Part shown: positions 18,799 to 28,505 of the stretch, piece by piece
Layout of the letters: each line of letters starts with the position of its first letter
How positions within the stretch are numbered: the first letter of the stretch is position 1
Assembly (NCBI RefSeq): GCF_010091925.1
Contig: NZ_WVID01000027.1
Span: forward strand, 1-64,000
Direction of reading: 5' to 3'
Origin: Nostoc sp. B(2019)
GTDB taxonomy: Bacteria; Cyanobacteriota; Cyanobacteriia; Cyanobacteriales; Nostocaceae
DNA: 64,000 bases
Translations under genes and position numbers: made by a program
Notes under the pieces: model-generated
What the model was told of the DNA's origin: nothing
Database searches by the model: none
What the model saw: the letters and a program-made list of their open reading frames with translations, nothing else

Positions 18799-19539
18799 TT
18801 ATTCAGGTAGATTTGGGGGTTCAGGAGGTTCAGAAAATCTATTTTTTCCTTGCTTGCGGGGTGGAGTAAAATTTTCTCGTGGAGATTCCCGCACAATTGC
18901 TGGTGTACTATTACTAAAATCAGGTGGAGATTGGCGATAGAGCAACTCCATTTCATTGCCCGCTCTGCGAAAAACTTTGACTTGGTTGACTACAAAACTT
19001 TGAAACAAGCGGTAAAATACCAAACTAATAATGGCAACTATTAATCCTGTTGCTGTACTAATTAGAGATTCACCAATACCAGTAGTTACCCCAGCAGTAG
19101 ATTCCGTTCCTAAATCACCAATCCTAATTGAGCGCAAAGACTGGATCAAACCCAATACTGTACCCAATAATCCTAACAGCGGCGCAAGGGCAATCACAGC
19201 TTCTAAAAGTTTTTCCCCTCGCCGCATACTTGCCAATTCGTCTTCTGCCGAAGACTCCAAAGCTAGTCGAAAGGTTTCTGCATTGCTTTTTGGTAGACTT
19301 AAGGGTGCATATAAAAACCGCCCGACGGGCTGATCTGTTGCTCGCTTAGCAATTTCCGCAGCCACTTCCCAATTATCACGAGCTGCATCTAGGACGCGAT
19401 CGACTATTTCCTTTTCTTGAGTTAAAATTCGCAACCAGAACCACAGGCGCTCAAAAATCACGCTTAAAGACAGAATCGACAGAACCAGTAGAGGCCACAT
19501 CGCTGGCCCGCCCTTATAAAACAAATCTAAAATATCCAC
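18799..19539 (-). CDS. ExbB/TolQ/MotA-family proton channel
   Basis: A 246-residue membrane protein with three helices. The first ([23 protein letters not shown]) is near residues 10-35, and the conserved pair is [15 protein letters not shown] near 118-135 and [18 protein letters not shown] near 160-180. These match MotA/TolQ/ExbB channels. The C-terminus is a Pro/Arg-rich cytoplasmic tail. It is the first gene of a two-gene unit with the ExbD-like protein. No tonB or receptor gene lies nearby, so the energised partner is not known. Confidence 0.88.
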   Translation of the reverse strand: MDILDLFYKGGPAMWPLLVLSILSLSVIFERLWFWLRILTQEKEIVDRVLDAARDNWEVAAEIAKRATDQPVGRFLYAPLSLPKSNAETFRLALESSAEDELASMRRGEKLLEAVIALAPLLGLLGTVLGLIQSLRSIRIGDLGTESTAGVTTGIGESLISTATGLIVAIISLVFYRLFQSFVVNQVKVFRRAGNEMELLYRQSPPDFSNSTPAIVRESPRENFTPPRKQGKNRFSEPPEPPNLPE

Positions 19540-19796
19540 TGTTTAAGTCCCCTCCCTCCATGATTAGAACAAATGTGCAAAGGCATTTTAATTCTAGAGA
19601 TTAATGCAAAATGAGGGACTTCCAAAAAATAAATTTACTGAAAAATTCAAAATATCTGATGAACTGGATGTTGATGCGTAGCAAACTGGACACCAGAATC
19701 CCAAGAACCGAAACTTAGTTTAGGCATATTAAGTATAGATAAAAAACCTTAACTAAAACGCTGTAAGTCCCGCAGTGCAACAGTTGCAGATTCCAT

Positions 19797-21992
19797 TTAA
19801 ACTGCTATACTAACTTGCTGCCGAATAGGCACTTGAATTATAAACTCAGTTCCTTGACCTACAGTAGAAAAACACTCCAACTTGCCGCCATGTTTTTCGG
19901 TGATAATTTGATAGCTGATTGCCATACCCATGCCTGTGCCTTTGCCCACGGGTTTAGTGGTAAAGAAGGGGTTGAAGATGAGATTTTTAACCTGTTCTGG
20001 CATTCCTAGTGCATTATCTGCGATCGCAATTTCCACCGATTGCGAATCGCTAACTGAGGTACGGATGGTAATCTGACTAGGATTTTTCTCTATCTCCTGA
20101 TAGTTGCGCTTGGCATTTGACTCGTCTAAGGCATCAATCGCATTTACCAAAATATTCATCAAAACTTGATTGAGTTGTCCAGGATAGCATTCTACTTGGG
20201 GCAAGTTGCCATAGTCACGAATCACTTTAATTGCTGGACATTCTGGTTTGTCTTTGAGGCGATGTTGCAAAATCAACAGCGTACTTTCAATTCCCTCATG
20301 AATGTCAACTGCTTTGAATTCCGCTTCATCTATGCGCGAAAAGTTCCGCAGTGATAGCACAATGTTACGAATTCGGTCAGTCCCCATTTTCATGGAAGAT
20401 AGCATTTTCTGTAAATCCTCAATCAAGAATTCCAAATCGATTTCGTCAGCTAGTGCTTGCACCTCTGGGTCATTGCTGGGATGGCGTTCTTGGTAAAGAT
20501 GGATCATTCGCAGCAAATCTTGAGTGGACTCGTCCAGGTGGGTAATATTGCCGTGGATAAAGTTAACTGGGTTGTTGATTTCATGTGCCACACCTGCTAC
20601 TAGTTGACCCAAACTAGACATTTTTTCACTTTGAACCACTTGTGCTTGAGTGCGCTGCAATTCACTTAAGGCGGTTTTTAGTTCTGCTGTGCGTTCTTCT
20701 ACCCTATCTTCTAACTCTGCCTTACTCTTTTCTAAAGCGGTAAAGAATTCGCGCAATTGCCCTGCCATGTGATTAAAGGAGTGGGCAAGTACATTAAGTT
20801 CCCAGATATTTCTGATATCTAAAGTTTGATCTAAATTCCCGGATGCCATTGCCTTACTTGCCCGGTTTATTTGCAGAATCGGCTGTGTAATCAAGTGGGA
20901 GGTAAAATAGCCCATGAGGGTTGCTACAGCCAATGCTCCTAGACAAAGCCAGATGGTAGTGCGGCTGTTGGCGTTGATTTGTGCCATGAAGGCGTGTTCT
21001 GGCACACTAACCACTACTAGCCAATCCAGTCCATATTGGTCACGCCAGGGGGTAACAGTGACAAAATTTTGTTCTCCTTGCCAATTCAACTGCAGTTTTT
21101 TGGGTTCGGTAATGGAGTTGAACCCATTGAATTTTTGCTGGAGTTTTCGGGCGATACCCTGAACTATAGAATCGGGGCTGTCAGTGGCTTGCAACCGCTG
21201 AATATCGTTTTTGACCAGAGTAAAGGGTTGGTGAGTACTAGAGTTCGCAATCAGTTTACCATTGCGCTCCAAAATGAAAACTTGGCCAGTGCGGCTGACA
21301 TCTAAACTTCGTAAAAACTCACTCAATTTCAGCAGATGAATATCAGCAGCAACCATCCCCAATAATCGGTTCTGGGCATTATAAATTGGGCGACCGGCCG
21401 AGGCTGCGATGTATGGATAAGTATGATTGATAGTAATAATCCGTGACCAGATAGGTCTACCTGCTTTTACGGGTTCAGTATACCAAGCTTCGTTGAAGTT
21501 GTTCCAATCACCATGATCATTGACATCAGTGCGATCGCCCTGGTTATCTGTAGCATAGTTGTACCAGTTTTTCGGTGGCTTGGAACCCCAATCATCAATC
21601 GTGAGGGTTTTGCCATCGTACCGTCCGGCTCCGGCTCCTTCACCTGTAGTTAATCCAAAGCCGATGTAGGTGAGGTCATAGGCCTGCATTTGTTTCCAGA
21701 AATACTTGCTGACAGTTTTGCGATCGCGTACATTCAATAATCCCATCTGAATGACATCAGCATTAATCTGGTTCACCTTGTGGGGAATAGATAAATAGGA
21801 ATTTAGATGCTGGTCTACCATATTGCTGGTTCGAGCCATCAACTGGTCTGCCAAGTCGTTTACGGCTTTCTGTCCATTCTTAAATGACAAGTAGCCAACC
21901 AAACCCACTGCTCCAAAGATTTGCAAGACAAATGGAACGATGAGAACCATTTGTAGTGGGATTTTAAATATACCGGAGTAACGCCTCTTCAT
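19797..21992 (-). CDS. Membrane sensor histidine kinase (Cache-HAMP-HisKA-HATPase)
   Basis: A 731-residue kinase. A membrane helix (residues about 12-33) leads into a periplasmic double-Cache domain of about 310 residues (GFGLTTGEGAGAGRYDG, AASAGRPIYNAQNRLLGMVAADIHL). A second helix near 345-365 is followed by HAMP and a coiled coil (residues about 420-450). His470 in GVAHEINNP is the phosphorylation site. The ATPase part has an N box (LVNAIDAL), DNALGMP and GKGTGMGMAI. The Cache domain suggests sensing of a small extracellular molecule. No response regulator gene is adjacent. Confidence 0.92.
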   Translation of the reverse strand: MKRRYSGIFKIPLQMVLIVPFVLQIFGAVGLVGYLSFKNGQKAVNDLADQLMARTSNMVDQHLNSYLSIPHKVNQINADVIQMGLLNVRDRKTVSKYFWKQMQAYDLTYIGFGLTTGEGAGAGRYDGKTLTIDDWGSKPPKNWYNYATDNQGDRTDVNDHGDWNNFNEAWYTEPVKAGRPIWSRIITINHTYPYIAASAGRPIYNAQNRLLGMVAADIHLLKLSEFLRSLDVSRTGQVFILERNGKLIANSSTHQPFTLVKNDIQRLQATDSPDSIVQGIARKLQQKFNGFNSITEPKKLQLNWQGEQNFVTVTPWRDQYGLDWLVVVSVPEHAFMAQINANSRTTIWLCLGALAVATLMGYFTSHLITQPILQINRASKAMASGNLDQTLDIRNIWELNVLAHSFNHMAGQLREFFTALEKSKAELEDRVEERTAELKTALSELQRTQAQVVQSEKMSSLGQLVAGVAHEINNPVNFIHGNITHLDESTQDLLRMIHLYQERHPSNDPEVQALADEIDLEFLIEDLQKMLSSMKMGTDRIRNIVLSLRNFSRIDEAEFKAVDIHEGIESTLLILQHRLKDKPECPAIKVIRDYGNLPQVECYPGQLNQVLMNILVNAIDALDESNAKRNYQEIEKNPSQITIRTSVSDSQSVEIAIADNALGMPEQVKNLIFNPFFTTKPVGKGTGMGMAISYQIITEKHGGKLECFSTVGQGTEFIIQVPIRQQVSIAV

Positions 21993-22286
21993 CGGTAGTT
22001 CAATTTTTATCTTGTATCAGTGCTTTGCCTTTCTAAGAGCAGGTCACTTTACACTAGAAAGACAAAACTTTATATGCCTAGGATTCCCAGAGAACGTAAA
22101 TAACCAACATCCATGCTAGATATCTGCTGGATAAGTTATTTGTTCTCAAGAAATTACTAGACTTATATACAGAATTACAAGGTAAGCATTCGGTAGTAGC
22201 GTCTTCCAGACAAATTGGGGCGGTTATTCCTACCGGAAATTATTAACATAGTTTGTCAAAATAAAAGATAACTGGAGGTTAAAAAC

Positions 22287-22601
22287 ATGAATTTCTCAAT
22301 CCAATCGCTTTACACTTGGTATCGCAACTTGCTTCGTAACCCAAAATACCGTTGGTGGGTAATTTTAGGAACGCTAGTTTATTTGGTCAGCCCAATTGAT
22401 ATTGCTCCAGACTTTATACCCATTGTGGGACAGATTGATGATGTTTTCCTTTTAACCCTGCTAGTTGGTGAAGTATCTGGACTAGTAATTGAAGGCTGGA
22501 AAGCCCGTAAGGGTGATGTAAACGCCGAAGCTGTCAATACTCCAGATGGTTCTAACTCCACCGCCAGCACGATTGATGTTGATGCTGTCTCGGTTAAGTA
22601 G
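22287..22601 (+). CDS. DUF1232 (YkvA-type) small membrane protein
   Basis: A 104-residue protein. The DUF1232 signature YLVSPIDIAPDFIPIVGQIDD sits at residues about 31-52, flanked by hydrophobic helices (WWVILGTLVYLVSP and VFLLTLLVGEVSGLVI). The C-terminal 30 residues are a polar Ser/Thr/Asp-rich tail. A GGAGG ribosome site lies nine bases before the ATG. Function unknown. Confidence 0.85.
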   Translation: MNFSIQSLYTWYRNLLRNPKYRWWVILGTLVYLVSPIDIAPDFIPIVGQIDDVFLLTLLVGEVSGLVIEGWKARKGDVNAEAVNTPDGSNSTASTIDVDAVSVK

Positions 22602-22623
22602 TTCTTTAAATCAAATAAAGTAT

Positions 22624-22666
22624 AAAAAACCCCTACTTTTGGTATCTGAGGTAGGGGATATTTTTT
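22624..22666. terminator. Bidirectional Rho-independent terminator
   Basis: A CCCCTAC (22630-22636) / GTAGGGG (22651-22657) stem with a T tract downstream and an A tract upstream. It lies between the convergent DUF1232 and GH15-like genes and so can serve both. Confidence 0.8.
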
Positions 22667-22687
22667 AAACGCTGCGTTCCTTTGCGT

Positions 22688-25600
22688 TTAAAACTCCCTC
22701 ACAAACTCCGTCAAGAAACGGAACGCTTTAAGGATATAACTAGCGCAATCTCTAGGAGAAGTATTGTAAAATGATCGCCATGCACTAGCTTTATCTTCGT
22801 CATAGCGATCGCCTTTTTCAGGATGGCGTTCTAACCATGCTAGTCTCACTGCATGACCAATTAACACATCCAACACTATATATTCTTCGATTTGTAGGTT
22901 GGTGTTATTGGCAGCGATCGCAGCTAATTCTATTAATGCTTCAATATTAACTTGTCGGTATTCTGGAGCCTCAATTTTATTTAGCAGATGCTCAACTAAC
23001 AGGGCAAAATTTCTTTCCCCTGCTGTCATTTCTGATAGCATTAACTCACTATCTAAACGATTGCGGCGCTCTAGTTTATCGCCAATCACTAAGCCTTTGC
23101 AATGTTGCATCAATAGCCAAACCTGCTTAAAAAATTCTTTGGGTACGCGGCCTGTTGCACCTTCTGCTTGGCGAAACCGCCGCCAACCGCCAGGGGGGAC
23201 TTCTATTTCTTCTGTGATTGCTGGTAGCACTACCCAAGCAATATCACTTTCTTTTTGCTTGACGTGCAGAGATTCCATCTGGCGAAGCAAGTTACTCATG
23301 CCAGTATATCCAGTTAATACCTGATACAGACGCATTTTCACTTCAAAGGGCGAAAGTTGCATTAAATGATCGTATGCTTCATCTTGAGTAACCTGCAATT
23401 CCCGCGCTAGTTCGCTGGTTATTAACAGAATTAGATAGCCGACTCTTAACGTCAACAGTCCTCGAAATAGTTCGGTTTCTGAACGGATGAGGATGCCAAG
23501 ATAGATTAAGATCTCTTGTGTGAGGACGCGATCGCGGATATCTTCACGACAAAAGTGATTAATTTTCTCAGCAATCTCATGATGAGACATGGGTACGGTA
23601 ATCAGCGACGCTTCACTATAAGCTTTGCCTACAACAATTTGCTTACCTTGCACCAAAATACTCGTCACTGCATCTGATAAGCCAATATCAACCATCCGCC
23701 GTAACCCAGCAGCACGACGTACCACTGCCCAGATGCCTAAATCTCCAGCTTTGGTGTAAACTTCATCAAGTAAATCAGCTACGGTGACAGGATATCCTGG
23801 CCCGCCATATCCCGTATCAAATTTCAATCCCTGCAATCGCGTCAAAGTCTGCAATAACTCAATTTGCTCATAGATATTTTCTGATGAGCGCAAATAAGAA
23901 AGTAATAACCCCAAGTTAGTTTCACACTCCATCTGAAATTCTTGGGTATGTCTTAAGCGCCAATTTTTTCCTGGATGATAAGGTAGGTAATAGCAACGTG
24001 GCCCAGCATTTTTAACTGGAGATAGGGATAATTTTGTATCTTGAAGAAAATCAATTCTTTGCATCCCAGCTGTTAGCATTAGCTGATTTAGTCGCCCCAA
24101 TTTTACCCGCACACCGTTACAAATACCGTCTTTTAGTTCTTGCATCAGTTCTAGTAATGCCTCAGAACCAATATCTAATATTGTGTGTGTCAACATTAAA
24201 GTTAAAGTAGGACGTCCTAAATCACTCCAATACTTTTGAATGTAGGCTAGTTCGCTTCTAATTTGATCCAGCAGAAAATGGTAATCGAGGGTTAAGTAAA
24301 ATTGCTCTGAGTCTAAAAATGAGGGCAAAAATACAATTGTTTGACCCTGAATCCGAAAGATTCTAGATGTTGTCAAACTCCGCAGCCGCCGCACTGGACG
24401 CCCAGTTAAACCGAGTTTGTTGTTGTGTCCGATTTGAGTATAAATATCTGAAAGTTCCCCAGCTTTTCTCACCTGAATCGGTTCTAATTGGGAGGGTGTT
24501 TGTGTTTCAATACCGTGGACTTCTAATTTGGCTTGTAAATCTTCATCTTCTGCTAACAACGCAATTTGTACCAATGCTTCGCGCTGCTTTCCTACACATA
24601 AATGTCTTCCCAAGGGATCGATATCGCCAACTGCTAGTAAATCTTCGCTTAACATTTGACTAAGAAGATATAAACTCTGCGCCCACACTAAGGGAATATT
24701 TTCGTTAGGTAAACGTGGTTGAGTTTGGGGTGCTAACTTTTCGGCTTCTATTTTTTCGGCTGGAACATAATAAAGTTCTGGCAATAAACGCAAACCATTT
24801 TGTTCAATGAGTAATGATTCTAAACGCTCTTGGTAATTTTGAACTTGCTCTTGATTGCCACGAAATAAACCATCTAGAATTAAATAAGTGAAAAATAATG
24901 GCCATTCGCATTCAATATGCTCAAATTGCTTGAGTTCCCACGGTTCATAGTGCAAGCGGTGGCTGTCTTCTAATACGGTTTGGTGTCCATCACGCAGGAA
25001 GCGTTTGCAGCCGTATTTACCTGCAAGTTTGGTGATAATCTCGTTAAAGGTGCGATCGCGTAATTGCAAATCTTCTACCGCAAAGGCGGGAAAACTAATA
25101 ATACTCAACAGCGCCGCATCAATTTCCTTGGAACCAGATTCTCTCGGTAATAGGGATTCTAGGGTAATCCGGGCGCGGGCTATTTCATCTGGTAGCACAT
25201 GAATTACTGATGTTTGACTACCATGCACTCCAAACAAATTCAGCCCGTTGATGGCTTCCAAAGCAGCTTTTGCCATGCCCACGGAACTGGTGTTTAACTC
25301 GGCATTACCATGATTAATTTTGTTCCCGCGTTCCCAAATGCCATAATCTGGTGTACGATAAGCTCGTCCAATGTAGTAAACCAAGTTTTGGACGAAATTC
25401 ACTTCATCAATCGTATAGATTATTTGCAATCCCGTAGCGGTCATTTGCGCCAACATCAGTAAAAATATAGATGTGGCATCAAGTTGTAAATGTCCCCATT
25501 CGTCATCTCCAACAACAATGTCGCCAGTCGCAGTATTGTATTTGGCGTGTAGACCATCCAGTAGCGACTGAGTGTGTTTAAATGTCTCCACTTTATGAGC

Positions 25601-25954
25601 CTGTCGCATCATTGCAAAAAGCAGCCCGCGCATTAGCTTGATGACACTATGTTCTAGTTCATACCTGTGTCCTTCGTGGTCGTCAACCTTGCGGTATGCA
25701 AGCGCTAAACCCCAAACTCCCAGAATGCTGTAAACATTGTCTCGCACCCAGGCATCAGTATAATCACCGTGGGCAGTGATAGCTGTACTTGCAGGTAGTA
25801 AACCAGTTATCGGATTTTGACGAGCAAGGATGATAGTTTGAATTTGCTGGTAGTAATACTCCAGGCGAGCTAGCAATTTGGTGGATGTTTTCATGGTTTG
25901 GTTCAGAGCAGCTTGCGGAATTCGACCCTGTGGCTGTGAAGTAATGAACTGCAC
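22688..25954 (-). CDS. Glycoside hydrolase family 15 / phosphorylase-kinase alpha-like protein
   Basis: A 1088-residue protein. The N-terminal half is a GH15-like alpha/alpha toroid (LEYYYQQIQTIILARQNPITGLLPAS, then TDAWVRDNVYSILGVWGLALAY and IYTIDEVNFVQNLVYYIGRAY). The whole length resembles phosphorylase b kinase alpha/beta subunits, which carry this toroid as a regulatory domain. Bacterial homologues are of this long type, and their activity (glucoamylase or regulatory glucan binding) is not settled. An internal start 20 codons in (MKTSTKLLARLEYY) is also possible. Glycogen phosphorylase lies elsewhere in the window (58.3 kb). Confidence 0.82.
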   Translation of the reverse strand: MQFITSQPQGRIPQAALNQTMKTSTKLLARLEYYYQQIQTIILARQNPITGLLPASTAITAHGDYTDAWVRDNVYSILGVWGLALAYRKVDDHEGHRYELEHSVIKLMRGLLFAMMRQAHKVETFKHTQSLLDGLHAKYNTATGDIVVGDDEWGHLQLDATSIFLLMLAQMTATGLQIIYTIDEVNFVQNLVYYIGRAYRTPDYGIWERGNKINHGNAELNTSSVGMAKAALEAINGLNLFGVHGSQTSVIHVLPDEIARARITLESLLPRESGSKEIDAALLSIISFPAFAVEDLQLRDRTFNEIITKLAGKYGCKRFLRDGHQTVLEDSHRLHYEPWELKQFEHIECEWPLFFTYLILDGLFRGNQEQVQNYQERLESLLIEQNGLRLLPELYYVPAEKIEAEKLAPQTQPRLPNENIPLVWAQSLYLLSQMLSEDLLAVGDIDPLGRHLCVGKQREALVQIALLAEDEDLQAKLEVHGIETQTPSQLEPIQVRKAGELSDIYTQIGHNNKLGLTGRPVRRLRSLTTSRIFRIQGQTIVFLPSFLDSEQFYLTLDYHFLLDQIRSELAYIQKYWSDLGRPTLTLMLTHTILDIGSEALLELMQELKDGICNGVRVKLGRLNQLMLTAGMQRIDFLQDTKLSLSPVKNAGPRCYYLPYHPGKNWRLRHTQEFQMECETNLGLLLSYLRSSENIYEQIELLQTLTRLQGLKFDTGYGGPGYPVTVADLLDEVYTKAGDLGIWAVVRRAAGLRRMVDIGLSDAVTSILVQGKQIVVGKAYSEASLITVPMSHHEIAEKINHFCREDIRDRVLTQEILIYLGILIRSETELFRGLLTLRVGYLILLITSELARELQVTQDEAYDHLMQLSPFEVKMRLYQVLTGYTGMSNLLRQMESLHVKQKESDIAWVVLPAITEEIEVPPGGWRRFRQAEGATGRVPKEFFKQVWLLMQHCKGLVIGDKLERRNRLDSELMLSEMTAGERNFALLVEHLLNKIEAPEYRQVNIEALIELAAIAANNTNLQIEEYIVLDVLIGHAVRLAWLERHPEKGDRYDEDKASAWRSFYNTSPRDCASYILKAFRFLTEFVREF

Positions 25955-26225
25955 ACAGATGAGGGTAGTGTGAGTTTTTTATTATCTCGCGTTACAAGGC
26001 TTCTCGGTGCTGAATTTCAGTGAACCATAACCAAAATCCCATATTTTTTCAAATCTTGATCACCATGGGTGCGAATTTATACTTATTTAACAAGAGATAT
26101 TAATAATTTTAAATAAGGATAAATAACCATTCAAAAGAGACAAGATTAACCAAAAATCCGTTGAGTAAATGATAAACATCAAAGTTTTTGAACACAATAA
26201 AAGTCAGTAGAAAAGGAGATAAATT

Positions 26226-26360
26226 ATGTCTCTGCGTTACAACGAAAATCATGCTCCTCTAGTAAGATTGGTTTACTCCCAAGTTAAAGTTAATGGGAAA
26301 ATCGAGCTAGTACCACTAGAACTATACGCTGATGGTTCGCTCAAGAAATCTGTTTGGTAA
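26226..26360 (+). CDS. 44-residue small protein of unknown function
   Basis: A short ORF (MSLRYNENHAPLVRLVYSQV...LKKSVW) with a near-ideal AAAAGGAGAT ribosome site 7 nt before the ATG. Codon use is normal and the start and stop are clean. It encodes a small, soluble, slightly basic protein with an amphipathic beta-like centre (KVNGKIELVPLELYADGS). It stands alone in an 1-kb spacer between the divergent GH15-like and mgtE genes. Coding status rests on the ribosome site and the protein-like composition. Confidence 0.6.
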   Translation: MSLRYNENHAPLVRLVYSQVKVNGKIELVPLELYADGSLKKSVW

Positions 26361-26880
26361 CTGAAAGTTAGGAATGAAGAGTTAGTAACTGTTTATTGCC
26401 AGTAAACATTGCCCGATTTAGAATAACTATAAAATTTGGGTTTCATACTTGCAGTTTCCGGCAATAGCGATCGCCATTGCACAGATGTTACCACCAGTTA
26501 TTGCTAAATAAAGTGAGATTTGGGTGAAAAGCGATGGGCTACGCCCCGCCGGAGGCGATCGCATATCGTAATTTTACTGTGGCGATCGCTTTTAATTTAC
26601 GCATCTCTTTGTAAATATTTTAACTATATAAAGTTTGTCCGTAAATTCTTTGATTAGGTTGACACAAATTATAGCAGTAGTAAAATTTACTTTAAGTCAC
26701 AGAAACATTACATAAAAATCAAGGCAAGTTAAGTTACTGACTTGTGCAGAATGCCATAAATTCTCAACAGTAGTAATTAGTTACCGCACAACACCATTCC
26801 GGGTTAGTATATGGCTTAGCGATGCCTTAATTGGATATCGATATTGAATTTTTGAGACTTTATGGACCAAAGTCCACAAG
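26361..26880. other. AT-rich spacer with one repeat fragment
   Basis: There is no gene here. A GC-rich fragment at about 26532-26570 (GGGCTACGCCCCGCCGGAGG next to a HIP1 site) belongs to the interspersed repeat family of this genome. A second HIP1 site follows at about 26582. The remainder is AT-rich. Confidence 0.55.
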
Positions 26881-26892
26881 ATGGCAGTATCA

Positions 26893-26946
26893 ACCTCCTC
26901 TAAGCTGGTGAGGCAGTCTCTCAGCGCGGGGGAGACATTAGGAGGT
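26893..26946 (+). promoter_or_regulatory. Leader able to mask the mgtE ribosome site
   Basis: ACCTCCT at 26893-26899 is an exact complement of the mgtE Shine-Dalgarno AGGAGGT at 26940-26946. A local hairpin (GCTGGTGAG / CTCTCAGC) sits between them. The two halves could pair and close translation, or stay apart through the local hairpin. This could be a Mg2+-responsive switch, but it does not match a known M-box by eye. Confidence 0.4.
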
Positions 26947-26949
26947 ATT

Positions 26950-28302
26950 ATGATGCTCACACAGGATGTCCGCACGGCTCTTGATGTTGCCGATTTGAAC
27001 CAGTTGAAATGGGATTTAAATCGCTTACAACCAGTGGATGTAGGTGAATACATTACACAATTGCCTAAAAAACAACGAGCGATCGCATTTCGTTTACTCA
27101 ACAAAACTCAAGCAATTGATGTATTTGAATATCTGCCAACAGAGATACAAGAAGAACTAATTAATTCCCTGCATGATGTCGAGGTAGTGCAACTTGTAGA
27201 GGCGATGAGTCCTGATGAACGGGCAGAATTATTTGATGAACTGCCTGCTGGGGTCATCAAACGACTGTTGCAACAACTCAGTCCAGAACAAAGGCAAGCC
27301 ACAGCAACGATTCTCGGCTATCCAGAAGGTACTGCTGGGCGGGTGATGACGACGGAATATGTCCGATTACGGGAGGGATTGACTGTAGGTGAAGCTTTAA
27401 GCAAAATCCGCCGTCAGGACGAAGACAAAGAAACAATTTACTACGCCTACGTTACAGACGATAACCGCACGTTAGTGAGAGTTGTTTCACTGCGTCAGTT
27501 ATTGTTTACTTTTCCTGATGTTTTAATCCGAGATATTGCAAGCGATCGCGTTATCAAGGTGAGAACCGAAACCCCCCAAGAAGAAGTCGCCCAAATCATG
27601 AAACGCTATGACTTAATCGCTATCCCCGTGGTTGACCGGGAAAACCGATTAGTCGGCATTATCACGATTGATGATGTGATGGATATTTTGGAGGAGGAAG
27701 CTACAGAAGATATTCAAAAATTGGCGGGTGTCAGTGGTGATGAAGCGGCTTTGTCTTCTCCTCTACTCACCATACGCAACCGCTTGCCCTGGCTGTTGGG
27801 TATCATGGCATTGTATATTGGTGCAGCCAGTGCGATCGCGCCTTTCCAAGCTATAATTTCTGCCGTGCCAGTTCTAGCAGTCATCATGCCAATTTTTTCT
27901 AACACTGGTGGCACTGTTGGAATTCAAGCATTGACAGTAACTATCCGAGGTTTGGGTGTAGGTGAGGTGACACCCAAAGATACGCTGAAAATTCTCCGCA
28001 AAGAAATTTGTGCGGGTTTAGGTACAGCTGTAGTTTTAGCCACCACAATGTTCCTACTTTCCTTAATTTGGGCGCGACCCCAAGAGCGATGGGTGGCTTT
28101 AATTGCTGGAATGGTAATGGCAACTAATACAATTGTGGCTGTTACACTCGGTACTTTACTGCCAATGGGTTTGAAACGGCTAAAGCTAGACCCTGCTTTA
28201 GTTAGCGGGCCATTAGTGACAACAATGCTGGATACAATTGGGTTTTTAACGTTCCTGACTCTGATTTCGTTTGCTTTAAAGGTATTACATTTACCAATTT
28301 AA
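26950..28302 (+). CDS. mgtE: Magnesium transporter MgtE
   Basis: A protein of about 450 residues. It has a soluble MgtE-N domain (LPKKQRAIAFRLLNKTQAIDVFEYL; LPAGVIKRLLQQL), two CBS domains (residues about 125-255, with EGTAGRVMTTEYVRL and LVGIITIDDVMDILEEE), and a C-terminal domain of five membrane helices (PWLLGIMALYIGAASAIAPF; MPIFSNTGGTVGIQA). The frame is open to 26881, but an AGGAGGT ribosome site directly precedes the ATG at 26950, which is preferred. It acts as a Mg2+ channel gated by Mg2+ bound to the CBS/N domains. Confidence 0.95.
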   Translation: MMLTQDVRTALDVADLNQLKWDLNRLQPVDVGEYITQLPKKQRAIAFRLLNKTQAIDVFEYLPTEIQEELINSLHDVEVVQLVEAMSPDERAELFDELPAGVIKRLLQQLSPEQRQATATILGYPEGTAGRVMTTEYVRLREGLTVGEALSKIRRQDEDKETIYYAYVTDDNRTLVRVVSLRQLLFTFPDVLIRDIASDRVIKVRTETPQEEVAQIMKRYDLIAIPVVDRENRLVGIITIDDVMDILEEEATEDIQKLAGVSGDEAALSSPLLTIRNRLPWLLGIMALYIGAASAIAPFQAIISAVPVLAVIMPIFSNTGGTVGIQALTVTIRGLGVGEVTPKDTLKILRKEICAGLGTAVVLATTMFLLSLIWARPQERWVALIAGMVMATNTIVAVTLGTLLPMGLKRLKLDPALVSGPLVTTMLDTIGFLTFLTLISFALKVLHLPI

Positions 28303-28505
28303 TCAACTAAGTGCTTCAAAATCGCATATTTTGTTAAAACTGTGATTAATCACTAGTCCTTTGTGCTTTAAAAATACAAATGACCAATGACCAATGACAA
28401 AACAATTTGATAGAAGACAGATGCTATCATTTCCTCTGCGTATGTAAATTAAAAAGCTATAGAAACGCGAGTAATCGTATTTCCATAGCAGGATGATAGC
28501 TATTT
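28303..28505. repeat. Spacer with tandem heptamers
   Basis: Between mgtE and pyrB, 28376-28400 holds degenerate TGACCAA/TGACAAA heptamers of the same family found before rimM. The rest is AT-rich. No other structure was noted. Confidence 0.6.
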
